In this document: positions 43,163 to 52,153 of the stretch, in pieces | How the letters are laid out: the number at the start of each line of letters is the position of its first letter | Position numbering within the stretch: position 1 is the first letter of the stretch | NCBI RefSeq assembly: GCF_000383615.1 | Contig: NZ_KB911614.1 | Location: 20,493 to 84,492 of the forward strand | Source of the DNA: Streptomyces canus 299MFChir4.1 | GTDB taxonomy: Bacteria > Actinomycetota > Actinomycetes > Streptomycetales > Streptomycetaceae | Direction: 5' to 3' | Length of the DNA: 64,000 bases | Program-made: the position numbers and the translations under genes | Notes under the pieces: model-generated | Told to the model about the DNA's origin: nothing | Databases searched by the model: none | Seen by the model: the letters and a program-made list of their open reading frames with translations, nothing else

Positions 43163-43531
43163 ATGGCGGAGCCCACGCCGCGTCGGAACGAACCGCGGCT
43201 GCGCCCCGCGCCCCTGCTGTTCGAGCCCACGCAGGTGGCCGACGACCCGGAGCACTTCTTCGACCTGGAGTCGATCGACGACCCGCGCGCGCTGCTGACC
43301 CGGTCCACCGAGCTGGCGCAGGCTTTCCGCGCTGCGGCGGACCGTGCCGTGGAGTTCCAGGCGATGGCGGCGGCCCAGCTGGCCGATCCCCGGCGCTTCG
43401 ACCGGCTCACGACGGCGGACATCGCCGAGCGCGCCGAGTGGACCGAGGACTACGCGAAGAAGATGGTCGAGTTCGGCCGGGACCTGCTGCGCGGCGCGGA
43501 GGGCGGAGCGGGACACGCGGACCCTGTGTGA
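43163..43531 (+). CDS. Small acidic helical protein downstream of the helicase
   Basis: This 122-residue protein has a basic/Pro-rich N-terminal 30 residues, then VADDPEHFFDLESIDDPRAL and two amphipathic helices (LLTRSTELAQAFRAAADRAV, then LTTADIAERAEWTEDYAKKM). ATG 43163 is eight bases after GGAGG. It follows the helicase by 118 bases on the same strand and could be a fourth member of the nuclease-helicase group or an independent gene. No domain was recognised. Confidence 0.7.
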   Translation: MAEPTPRRNEPRLRPAPLLFEPTQVADDPEHFFDLESIDDPRALLTRSTELAQAFRAAADRAVEFQAMAAAQLADPRRFDRLTTADIAERAEWTEDYAKKMVEFGRDLLRGAEGGAGHADPV

Positions 43532-43642
43532 ATCTCGCGTGGCATATGCCAGGCGGGCAAGATACCCCTCCCCGCCCCCTCCTGTCCCGATTTCCCGCAA
43601 CCCTGTGGAACGGCCCTCTCACGCCCCGTAGATGTAGACGGC

Positions 43643-44230
43643 ATGAGCACTCGCGACGAACCGTTCACCGACCGCTTCGACGTCTGCGGCGCCACCGCGG
43701 ACGGGGCCGCCTGGCTCGCCTCGGCAGGAACGTATCCGCGCAGCACCCTGTCGCTGTGGGAGGACCACCCCGCCGCCCCGGTCGTCCTGCCGTGCGGTAC
43801 CGCCTTCGACGTGGTCAGCGCTCCCGCGATCTTCGGGCGCCGGATGGTCGACCGGCTGTGGGACGAGGGTCCGGGCTCGGGGCCGGTGGCCACGTTCCGG
43901 GGCCGGATGCTCCTCTTCGCGGCGCCGGGCACGGCACAGCGGCTGCCGTCCCTGCTGCGGTGGGAGGAGTTCGGCCGTACGGGGGCGATCCCGGCGCTGC
44001 TGTGCCACGGCACCGGCGACGCGGTGACCGTTCCGGCCCCGCTCAGCGCCGCGAAATCCGCACTGACCTCACGCTGGCTGGTTGCCCCCGACACCCGTCA
44101 CCCCTGGCTGCCGGGCCCCGAAATCCTGCTCTGGGCAGCCGTCCGCGCGGCCCGCACCGCCGTGCGGATATCGATTTTTCCCCCGGCCGATCAGGATGCT
44201 AAGGTCTACGACGTCAGCAGGCGCCGCTAG
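43643..44230 (+). CDS. Prim-pol N-terminal-like protein ending inside tRNA-Lys
   Basis: This 195-residue protein matches, by its wording (WLASAGTYPRSTLSLWEDHP, VVLPCGTAFDVVSAP, VATFRGRMLLFAAPGTA), a family common in Streptomyces that is annotated as bifunctional DNA primase/polymerase N-terminal-like. The DxD and His residues of true prim-pol enzymes are not obvious, so activity is doubtful. The frame runs into the tRNA-Lys gene, and its TAG stop (44228-44230) is formed by bases 8-10 of the tRNA. The ribosome-binding site is weak. Its genuine 3' end may once have been different. Confidence 0.7.
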   Translation: MSTRDEPFTDRFDVCGATADGAAWLASAGTYPRSTLSLWEDHPAAPVVLPCGTAFDVVSAPAIFGRRMVDRLWDEGPGSGPVATFRGRMLLFAAPGTAQRLPSLLRWEEFGRTGAIPALLCHGTGDAVTVPAPLSAAKSALTSRWLVAPDTRHPWLPGPEILLWAAVRAARTAVRISIFPPADQDAKVYDVSRRR

Positions 44231-44294
44231 CTCAGTTGGTTAGAGCAGCTGACTCTTAATCAGCGGGTCCGGGGTTCGAGTCCCTGGCGGCGCA
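44221..44294 (+). tRNA. tRNA-Lys(CTT), copy 1
   Basis: The acceptor GCGCCGC (44221-44227) pairs with GCGGCGC (44287-44293), with discriminator A44294. The D-arm is CTCAGTTGGTTAGAG, the anticodon loop ACTCTTAA carries CTT, and the T-loop is TTCGAGT. CCA is not encoded. It is identical over its length to copies at 58294 and 63868, and overlaps the end of the upstream gene by ten bases. Confidence 0.95.
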
Positions 44295-44302
44295 CAGACA
44301 CT

Positions 44303-44332
44303 GAAGGCCCTCCGTGGAAGCGGGGGGCCTTC
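44303..44332 (+). terminator. Hairpin terminator after tRNA-Lys copy 1
   Basis: GAAGGCCC (44303-44310) pairs with GGGCCTTC (44325-44332), nine bases after the tRNA. Confidence 0.7.
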
Positions 44333-44427
44333 GGCGTTGAGCCCGAGTCGCTCGACACTCCGGACACAAGCCGGGGCCCGGCGGAGGCGGCCGGGGGTCC
44401 GGGGGTTGCCCCCCGGGAAGACACAGC

Positions 44428-44464
44428 ATCAGCGGGTCCGGGGTTCGAGTCCCTGGCGGCGCAC
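44428..44464 (+). repeat. Duplicated 3' end of tRNA-Lys (att-like scar)
   Basis: These 37 bases are identical to 44259-44295, the 3' half of tRNA-Lys copy 1 from the anticodon stem through the discriminator and one flanking base. There is no 5' half. A 132-base gap separates it from the intact tRNA. Such partial tRNA duplications are left by site-specific integrases that use tRNA 3' ends as attachment sites. No integrase is present in the gap. Confidence 0.85.
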
Positions 44465-44469
44465 GTTGT

Positions 44470-44516
44470 CGATGGCGAGGCTTGTTCGCGGAAAGCGCGA
44501 ACCGGTCTCGCCATCG
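44470..44516. terminator. Large two-stem hairpin
   Basis: CGATGGCGAG (44470-44479) pairs with CTCGCCATCG (44507-44516). Inside it GTTCGCG (44484-44490) pairs with CGCGAAC (44496-44502). It begins just after the duplicated tRNA end and lies before the convergent protease gene. It may be a terminator or an element end. Confidence 0.55.
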
Positions 44517-44597
44517 TCGTTCCTGCGCGGCTGCGCCGCGCGTCGTGGGGGCTCCGCCACCCACACCCCCTCTCCCACCGAGCCGCCGGCCAGGAAG

Positions 44598-45881
44598 TCA
44601 CCCGACCGCGATCTCCACGTCAAACGCCCCCGCGGTCGTCCGTCCCGTCACCTTCACGCGTACGTCCTCCCCCGGCACACTGAAGGTCTCGCCCACGTCG
44701 ACGGGGGCGTCCGCGAGTGGGGGGTAGACGGAGTTCTCCCAGCAGGCCTCGGTGCGGGGGTGGGCGTCGATCACCTGGATGGGGCCGCCGCCGGACGCGG
44801 CGCCGCTGTGGACGCGGTAGACCAGCACGCCCTGCCGGCAGACCGCCTCGTCACTGCCCACCGCCTCGCGCGCCTCGAAGGCGAGCGCGCTGTCGGTCCC
44901 GGTGGGTACGACCGCGAGCTTCGTGCCGCGCCCGAGTCCGAAGATCCCGGCACGGTCGGGACCGGCCTCGACCGGCTCCAGCGTCAGCCGCGTCGGCTTC
45001 GGCCCCCGTACGCACGCCACCTGCCGCCGCTCCAGCCAGCCCAGCTTCCACTTGTGCCAGGCGAACAGATCAGGGGCCAGTCCGAACTGGCTGCCCATCA
45101 GGTCCCAGTCGCCGACGTAGGTGTCCCAGTCGCCCTTGCCGTCCATCGGCCGGTGATACAGATCCGGCAGGTCGAAGACGTGCCCGGTCTCGTGGGCCAG
45201 CACCAGACGGTCCGGCGGGTGCTTCTCGAAGACCGTGACGACCCGGCGGATGTCCGTGCGGTCGGCGTGCAGCGGCACGTCCAGGTTGACGACCTTCGTG
45301 GCGTCCGAGTCGACGCCGGGCGCGTCCGGGTCGGCGACGAAGTAGACGACGTCGTAGCGCGAGAAGTCGACCTCCCCGTCCGCCGCCGCCAGCGCGTCCC
45401 GGAGGTAGGCGCCCCGGTCCGCGGCACTCCAGTCGCGCTGTATGGCGTACGCGGTAGACGGGCGCGGCATCCGGAGCCAGTGCCGCAGCGGGTGCGGGCG
45501 CAGGGTGAACCGGCCGTAGGAGGCGCGGTCGAAGAAGCGGGTGGTGGCCGGGAAGTGATCTGCGGTCAGCTGGGCCGGGGTGGTGATCGGCGGGGCGTCC
45601 GGGAAGGACAGGAAGACCATCACCGCGTCGAGGGCGCGGGCCGGACGCGGATACGCAGTGTTCCAGGTGTCCAGGCCCTCCGAGTGATGGGCCTCGGTGC
45701 GTTCCAGGGCGCAGGGCGCCGAGGAGAAGGGTCCGGCGACCGACGGCCCGGTGACGAGGGAGGTGGCGGCGAGCGCCGCCATGGTGGTGAACACGGCGGC
45801 GGTGCTGCGCAGGGGCGGACGCGAGAAAGTGCGCGGAAACGAGCGCGGCAACGGGACCTCCGGGAGCGGTTCACGGGACAC
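44598..45881 (-). CDS. Secreted M6-family metalloprotease
   Basis: This 427-residue protein has a signal peptide (AAVFTTMAALAATSLVTGPS) and a cut near residue 50. The zinc motif is HETGHVFDLPDLY (about 229-241), typical of M6 immune-inhibitor-A-like proteases. DGKGDWDTYVGDWDLMGSQF follows and carries the Met-turn LMG. A C-terminal beta domain completes it (KLAVVPTGTDSALAFEARE, VLVYRVHSG). It is shorter than InhA, lacking the extra domains. The start GTG 45881 is provisional. The protein is secreted and likely degrades extracellular proteins. Confidence 0.88.
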   Translation of the reverse strand: MSREPLPEVPLPRSFPRTFSRPPLRSTAAVFTTMAALAATSLVTGPSVAGPFSSAPCALERTEAHHSEGLDTWNTAYPRPARALDAVMVFLSFPDAPPITTPAQLTADHFPATTRFFDRASYGRFTLRPHPLRHWLRMPRPSTAYAIQRDWSAADRGAYLRDALAAADGEVDFSRYDVVYFVADPDAPGVDSDATKVVNLDVPLHADRTDIRRVVTVFEKHPPDRLVLAHETGHVFDLPDLYHRPMDGKGDWDTYVGDWDLMGSQFGLAPDLFAWHKWKLGWLERRQVACVRGPKPTRLTLEPVEAGPDRAGIFGLGRGTKLAVVPTGTDSALAFEAREAVGSDEAVCRQGVLVYRVHSGAASGGGPIQVIDAHPRTEACWENSVYPPLADAPVDVGETFSVPGEDVRVKVTGRTTAGAFDVEIAVG

Positions 45882-46108
45882 CGCACCCAGCCTGTGATGA
45901 TTTGCGGTAATACGCCCTGTTTATCTGCACCGGACGAGTGAGTTGGCGTGACCTGCCGAACCGGCCGACACCCCCGAATCACTCACGGAACGTCACAACC
46001 GGTCTCCTGCCTGAAGAACCCGTCCAGCTGCGGGCAGAAACGATCTGCCAGAAGGGGTTGCCGGTCCCCGAGACTGGGCAATGGCTGGAAGGGCCTGGGG
46101 GCAGCCTC

Positions 46109-46114
46109 TATGAT
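46109..46114 (+). promoter_or_regulatory. Candidate -10 element of cdgA
   Basis: TATGAT is an excellent -10 hexamer; the -35 (TGGAAG, 17 bases upstream) is weak. It would start transcription about 45 bases before the GTG at 46166, which supports that start. No confident BldD box was found by eye. Confidence 0.45.
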
Positions 46115-46165
46115 CGGCACACTTTCCTGCGCGGACAGCGATCGAGTGCACTGCGGGAGCTAGCG

Positions 46166-47976
46166 GTGAACGGAACGTCCGAAGGGCCGGCGCCCGCGGC
46201 AGACCTCGACGGGTCAGCCGTAACAGAGAGTGACATCGCGACACCTTTTCGTACCGAGCCGCCGTCGCATCGCGCGGCGTTCGCGGCGGCACCGCTGGCC
46301 ATGGCCGTGGTGGACCGCGAGGGCACGGTCGTCGACGCCAACCCCGCCTTCGGGGAGCTGCTCGGCGCCGTACCGGAGGAGTTGTCCGGGACCCTGGCCG
46401 CCGACCTGGTGGACCTGGCCTCGGACACGCGTACCTGGCACGCCTATCGCGAGGTGCTGCGCGGCCGGCAGGCGAAGCTGCGCTGCAAGCGCCGGCTCAA
46501 GCATCCCGACGGGCACTCCATGTGGGCGCAGATCACGGTCACGCCGCTGGCCGGGGACGCACACGGCTCCCCCGGCGTCCTGCTCTCCGTCGCCGACATC
46601 ACCGCCCGCCGCGAACTGCAGGCGCGGCTGCGGCACTTGCAGATGCACGACCCGGTGACCCGGCTGCCCAACCGCACACTGTTCTTCGAGCGGCTGACGG
46701 CCGCGCTGGAGCCGGAGTCGTACGAACAGGGCGGCACGGGCCGGATCGGGCTGTGCTATCTGGACCTCGACGGGTTCCAGGCCGTCAACGACACCCTCGG
46801 GCACCGGGTGGGCGACCGACTGCTGGCCGCCGTCGCCGAGCGCCTGACGCGCTGCGCGGACGAGGCCGGCCACGACCGGGCGACCGCTCCCCTGGTGGCG
46901 CGGCTGGGCGGCGACGAGTTCGCCCTGCTCGTCGAGGACTCCACCGGCACGGAACAGCTCGCCGACCTCGCCGAGTCCCTGCTGAAGGCGATCCAGGCGC
47001 CCTTCGACCTCTCCGGCCACCGGATGTCGGTGTCGGCGTCGATCGGGGTCGTCGAACGCCGGGCGGCGGGCACCTCGGCGACGGGGCTGATGCAGGCCGC
47101 CGACACCACGCTGTACTGGGCCAAGGCCGACGGGCGGGACCGCTGGACGCTGTTCGACCCCGAGCGCAACGCCCACCGCATGACCCGTCAGGCCCTCGCC
47201 TCCACGCTGCGCCCGGCCATCGAGCGCGGCGAGTTCAGGCTGGAGTACCAGCCGCTGGTCGGGATGGAGGACGGCCGGCTGCGCGGGGTCGAGGCGCTCA
47301 TCCGCTGGGACCACCCGCAGTTCGGCATGCTGACGCCGAATCGGTTCATCCAACTGGCCGAGGAGGACGGCTCGATCGTCCCGCTCGGCCGCTGGATCCT
47401 GGCCACCGCCTGCCGGCAGGCCCGGCAGTGGCAGCTGGACCACCCCGACGAGCCGCCGATCTTCGTCAGCGTCAACGTGGCGGTCCGTCAGGTCTGGGAC
47501 TCCGACCTGGTCGCGGACGTGGCGAAGACCCTCGCGGAGACGGGCCTCGCCCCGCATCTGCTCCAGCTCGAACTCACCGAGTCCGCCGTGATGGGCTCCG
47601 CGGGCCGTCCGCTCCAGGCCCTCCAGGCGCTGAGCGACATGGGTGTCGGCATCGCGATCGACGACTTCGGCACCGGCTACTCGAACCTCGCCTACCTCAG
47701 CCGCCTGCCGGTCTCCGTCCTGAAGCTGGACGGCTCCTTCGTACGGGGCTTCCAGTACGAGGGGGAGGGCGTCCCCCCGAACCCGGCCGACGAGGTCGTC
47801 GTCGAGGCGATGATCCAGCTCGCCCACCGCCTCGGCCTCACCGTCACGGCGGAGTGCGTCGAGACCTCGGCCCAGGCCAGCCGGCTGCGCCGCATCGGCT
47901 GCGACACCGGCCAGGGGTGGCTGTACTCGCGGCCGGTGTCGCCGGATCGTATCTCCGGGCTGATGGGCGCGCAGGC

Positions 47977-47980
<4 letters not shown>
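46166..47980 (+). CDS. cdgA: CdgA-like PAS-GGDEF-EAL c-di-GMP enzyme
   Basis: This 604-residue protein has a PAS domain (about 35-150; LAMAVVDREGTVVDANPAFG, SVADITARREL), a GGDEF domain (about 160-335) with an intact RLGGDEFALL active site, and an EAL domain (about 350-600) with intact GVEALIRW, DDFGTGYSNL and TAECVET metal and catalytic blocks. Both synthesis and hydrolysis of c-di-GMP are possible. There is no membrane segment. GTG 46166 has GGGAG seven bases upstream; the frame extends to 45938 but a good -10 lies inside that extension. Position and domains match S. coelicolor CdgA, a developmental c-di-GMP enzyme. Its stop shares CTAG with the convergent gene. Confidence 0.9.
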
Positions 47981-49068
<1,088 letters not shown>

Positions 49069-49087
49069 GGTGGGGTGCCTCCTGCTC

Positions 49088-49339
49088 ATGAGCCGTGCGC
49101 TGTCGTCCACGCAAGAACAGGAGAGTGTCCCCGGTTATTCCCGGGCGCCCATCCGTATCGCCGACATCGCGTGGACCGCGCTGAGTGTCGCCGCCGCCCT
49201 GTGGGCGATCCTGGCCACCGTCGACGCCGTACGCGGCACCGGCTCGTGGGCGTACAGCGTGGTGGCCCTCGCCCTGCTCACGATCGGTCTGACCCTGCGG
49301 GTCATCGGCATCCGGCGCCGGGGGCGGACCCGGCTCTGA
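49088..49339 (+). CDS. Small two-helix membrane protein
   Basis: This 83-residue protein has two predicted membrane helices (about 26-48, IAWTALSVAAALWAILATVD, and 53-75, WAYSVVALALLTIGLTLRVI) and a basic C-terminus (RRRGRTRL). ATG 49088 is the first start after upstream frame shared with the oppositely oriented oxidoreductase gene. The ribosome-binding site is weak, so the exact start is uncertain. No function is known. Confidence 0.65.
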   Translation: MSRALSSTQEQESVPGYSRAPIRIADIAWTALSVAAALWAILATVDAVRGTGSWAYSVVALALLTIGLTLRVIGIRRRGRTRL

Positions 49340-49413
49340 GGAGGGACGCCTCGGGGTGCTCACCACCGAGGCCCCGCAGGAGCGTCGGCGGTGAGCGCCT
49401 GAAGCCGTCCGCC

Positions 49414-50145
49414 TCACACCTGGACGATCGGCTCCCGTGTGAACAGCGCCCCCATCGCCGGAGCGTTCACCCGGCGGTCGGTCAGCCTCAGGGCCTCCCA
49501 GACGGTGACCTGGTTCGCGGTGAGGACCGGCTTGCCGAGTTCCTTCTCCAGGGCCTGGATGTGGCCGGCCGTGTGGAGGGCGGTGTCCGGGAGGAGCACC
49601 GCCTCGGCGTCCGGCGAGTCGGCCTGCCGGGCCAGCGCGAAGACCTCCTCCTCGCCCCAGGTGCCGACCTCCGCGGCGGTGATGATCCCGGCGCCGCGGA
49701 CCTGGCCGACCTGGATCCCGCCCGCCCGCAGGAACTCGGCGAACAGGCCCGCCACGTCGTCCGGGTAGGTCGCCGCGACCGCCACCCGTCCGGCCTCGAT
49801 CTCCCGGGCCGCGTGCACGAAGGCGAAGGAGGTCGAGGAGGCGGGCATGCCGGCCGTGCGGGCCAAGGTGCGGACCTGTTCCTGGGCGCCTTCCCAGCCG
49901 CGCACGAAGCTGCCGCTGGTGCAGGCCCAGACGACGGACTCGGCGCCCGACATGCGCAGTTCCTCGACGCCGGCGGCGAGCCGCTCGGGCGAGCCCATCT
50001 CCTGGAGGGCGTCCACGCGGTGGGCGTCCGTGCCGATGTCGGTGTGGACCACGTCGAGGCGGATGTCGCTGCCCAGGAGCTGTTCGATGCGCGGGTAGTC
50101 GTCCTCGGCGGAATGTCCCGGGTAGAGGAATCCGAGTGCGGTCAT
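49414..50145 (-). CDS. Maleate isomerase/Asp-Glu racemase superfamily protein lacking the second Cys
   Basis: This 243-residue protein of the maleate cis-trans isomerase/arylmalonate decarboxylase group starts TALGFLYPGHSAEDDYPRIE. The first catalytic Cys is C75 in VWACTSGSF. The second position, where Cys is expected, is Asp187 (LLPDTALHT), so a two-cysteine isomerase mechanism is not possible as in MaiA. The family includes EutA of ectoine-use clusters. It overlaps its upstream paralogue by ATGA, so both are translated together. It may act as a partner or with altered chemistry. Confidence 0.85.
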   Translation of the reverse strand: MTALGFLYPGHSAEDDYPRIEQLLGSDIRLDVVHTDIGTDAHRVDALQEMGSPERLAAGVEELRMSGAESVVWACTSGSFVRGWEGAQEQVRTLARTAGMPASSTSFAFVHAAREIEAGRVAVAATYPDDVAGLFAEFLRAGGIQVGQVRGAGIITAAEVGTWGEEEVFALARQADSPDAEAVLLPDTALHTAGHIQALEKELGKPVLTANQVTVWEALRLTDRRVNAPAMGALFTREPIVQV

Positions 50146-50987
50146 GTCCAGCCTTCCTGCTGCTGTTCTTCGTCCGGCAGGCCCCGGACTTCCGGCAGAC
50201 CCGGAATCTCCGGGCGCAGGCCCGGTAGCTCCGGGCGCAGGGGACCGGTCCTCGCCGCCGGGTCGATCAGCGCCTGGTACGGTCCCACGGCTCGGGTACC
50301 CAATCGGCGCAACGCCGCCCACATCGTCACCTGGTTGGCCGAGATCACCGGTATCCGCAGCTCCGCCTCCAGTTGCGGGATGACGTCGTACGTCGGCAGG
50401 TTGGTGCAGCTGATGAACAGCGCCTGGGCGTCGGCCCGTACGGCCTTGTGGGCCATCTCGGAGACCTGCCGGTAGGGCACCTTCCAGATGTGCCGGGTCA
50501 GGCCCATGTAGGCGCAGCCGGTGACCGAGACACCCGCCTCGGCGACGTACTCCTCCAGCGCCCTGGTCACCGACACCGTGTACGGCGTCACCAGCGCCAC
50601 CCGGCGCACGTCGAGCTCGGCGAGGGCGTCCAGGAGGGCGCCGGACGTGGTCAGGGACGGGACCGCGCCCGCCCTGGTCATGGCCGCGCACATGGCGCGT
50701 TCCCCTGCGACCCCGCCAACGAAGCTGCCGGAGGTGCAGGCGTAGGCGACGATCTCGGGGGCGATGGCGTTGAGCGTGCGCACGGCCTCGTGCAGGGTCT
50801 CGTGCTCGCTGACCAGGCGGGCCAGGTCGAGGCTGACCTCGACGGGGACGTACGGGGTGCGGGTGAGATGGAGCGAGATCTCGTCGGGGACCCAGCGCCA
50901 CAGCTCGCGATCCAGCGCGAAGTCGAAGGGGGCGACGACACCGACACCGCGCTGAGGGCGCGGACCACCTAGAAACGAAACGTCCAT
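50142..50987 (-). CDS. Maleate isomerase/Asp-Glu racemase superfamily protein with both cysteines
   Basis: This protein of about 281 residues starts MDVSFLGGPRPQRGVGVVAP. Both catalytic cysteines are present: C84 in YACTSGSF and C194 in FISCTNLPTY, the spacing of maleate cis-trans isomerases. The C-terminal tail is Pro/Glu-rich with repeated PGL/PEL units. ATG 50987 was chosen; GTG 51005 is an alternative. It is the first gene of a two-gene operon with a paralogue and is divergent from the D-2-hydroxyacid dehydrogenase gene. The substrate is unknown; an EutA-like or dicarboxylate role is inferred from the neighbourhood. Confidence 0.86.
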   Translation of the reverse strand: MDVSFLGGPRPQRGVGVVAPFDFALDRELWRWVPDEISLHLTRTPYVPVEVSLDLARLVSEHETLHEAVRTLNAIAPEIVAYACTSGSFVGGVAGERAMCAAMTRAGAVPSLTTSGALLDALAELDVRRVALVTPYTVSVTRALEEYVAEAGVSVTGCAYMGLTRHIWKVPYRQVSEMAHKAVRADAQALFISCTNLPTYDVIPQLEAELRIPVISANQVTMWAALRRLGTRAVGPYQALIDPAARTGPLRPELPGLRPEIPGLPEVRGLPDEEQQQEGWT

Positions 50988-51184
50988 GGCGAAGACCGGC
51001 CTCACGGTGAGAGACGGAGGGACAGCGGAACGTACGCAACGCCCGTGTTGACGAAGGTAGGTTCGGGTGCGAGCGTGGTCAATCCGCCCATGTCAAGCAC
51101 ATGTAAACACCGGGGTTGCCGCCGGTTTCCCGCCCACGTCAGACGCCCGGCAGCCCCGCGACAACCCGTAGAAACGGTGGCTCG

Positions 51185-52132
51185 ATGTCCGTCCCCACCC
51201 TTCTGGTCCTTGACGCCGACCCCCCGCCGCGCCTCGGCCGGCTCACCGGCCGGGCCCGGATCGAGCACGCGGACGGGACCACTCTCGCCGAGCGGCTGCC
51301 GTCCGCCGACGTGCTGCTGGTCTGGGACTTCGCCTCGACCGCGGTGCGCGACGCCTGGCCGGGCGAGGGGCCTCGGCCCCGCTGGGTGCACACAGCGAGC
51401 GCGGGCGTGGACCACCTGATGTGTCCCGAACTCGCCGTCTCCGACACGGTGGTGACCAACGCGCGCGGGGTCTTCGACCAGCCGATCGCCGAGTACGTGG
51501 CCGCGCTGGTCCTGACGATGGCGAAGGACCTGCCCCGGACCCTGGAGCTGCAACGCGAGGGCGTGTGGCGGCATCGGGAGTCCCAGCGGGTGGCAGGCAC
51601 GCGCGCGTGCGTGGTCGGCTCCGGGCCCATCGGCCGGGCGATCGTGAGCATGCTCAAGGCGCTCGGCATCACGACCGCCCTGGTCGGCCGCCGCCCCCGC
51701 ACCGGCATCCACGGCCCCGACGACCTCGACCGGCTGATGGCCCGCGCCGACTGGGTGATCGCGGCCGCCCCGCTCACCGCGGAGACACACGGCATGTTCG
51801 ACGCCCGCCGCTTCGGGATGATGCAGCCCTCCGCCCGGTTCATCAACATCGGCCGGGGTCAGCTGGTCGTCGAGGAGGCGCTGGTGGAGGCGGTGTCCAA
51901 GCGGTGGATCGCCGGGGCCGCCCTCGACGTGTTCGACACCGAACCGCTGCCGCCCGAGAGCCCGTTGTGGCGGGTCCCGGGGCTGATCGTGTCCCCGCAC
52001 ATGAGCGGTGACACGGTCGGCTGGCGCGATGAACTCGGCACGCAGTTCGTGGAGTTGTACGACCGCTGGGAGGCGGGCAGATCGCTGCCGAACGTGGTCG
52101 ACAAGAAGCGCGGGTATGTACCAGGGCACTGA
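51185..52132 (+). CDS. D-2-hydroxyacid dehydrogenase
   Basis: This 315-residue NAD-dependent dehydrogenase has the cofactor loop GSGPIG (145-150) within a Rossmann fold and the catalytic triad Arg224 (NIGRG), Glu253 (DTEPLP) and His272 (SPHMSGD). The fingerprint ALDVFDTEPLP is textbook. It reduces 2-keto acids to D-hydroxy acids or the reverse. It lies 21 bases upstream of the amidase gene and is probably cotranscribed with it. It is divergent from the isomerase-like pair. Confidence 0.92.
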   Translation: MSVPTLLVLDADPPPRLGRLTGRARIEHADGTTLAERLPSADVLLVWDFASTAVRDAWPGEGPRPRWVHTASAGVDHLMCPELAVSDTVVTNARGVFDQPIAEYVAALVLTMAKDLPRTLELQREGVWRHRESQRVAGTRACVVGSGPIGRAIVSMLKALGITTALVGRRPRTGIHGPDDLDRLMARADWVIAAAPLTAETHGMFDARRFGMMQPSARFINIGRGQLVVEEALVEAVSKRWIAGAALDVFDTEPLPPESPLWRVPGLIVSPHMSGDTVGWRDELGTQFVELYDRWEAGRSLPNVVDKKRGYVPGH

Positions 52133-52153
52133 ACGTCGAGCGAGGGGCAGCAG

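Noticed and set aside
44295..44427. Integrated mobile element between the tRNA-Lys copies
   Set aside because: The gap is 132 bases and holds only a terminator hairpin, so at most a scar remains, not an element.
44256..44601. Minus-strand frames ending GLEPRTR near the tRNA-Lys copies
   Set aside because: They are the well-known artefact of translating tRNA genes antisense and have no other support.
45938..46165. N-terminal extension of the cdgA reading frame
   Set aside because: A TATGAT promoter element lies within it, and the GTG at 46166 has a strong GGGAG; the extension has no domain-like sequence.
49069..49089. ATG at 49089 as the start of the LLM oxidoreductase, sharing CATG with the divergent ATG at 49088
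   Set aside because: AGGAGG lies between this ATG and a GTG at 49068 with ideal spacing, so the GTG is the likely start and the shared-start arrangement is probably not used.
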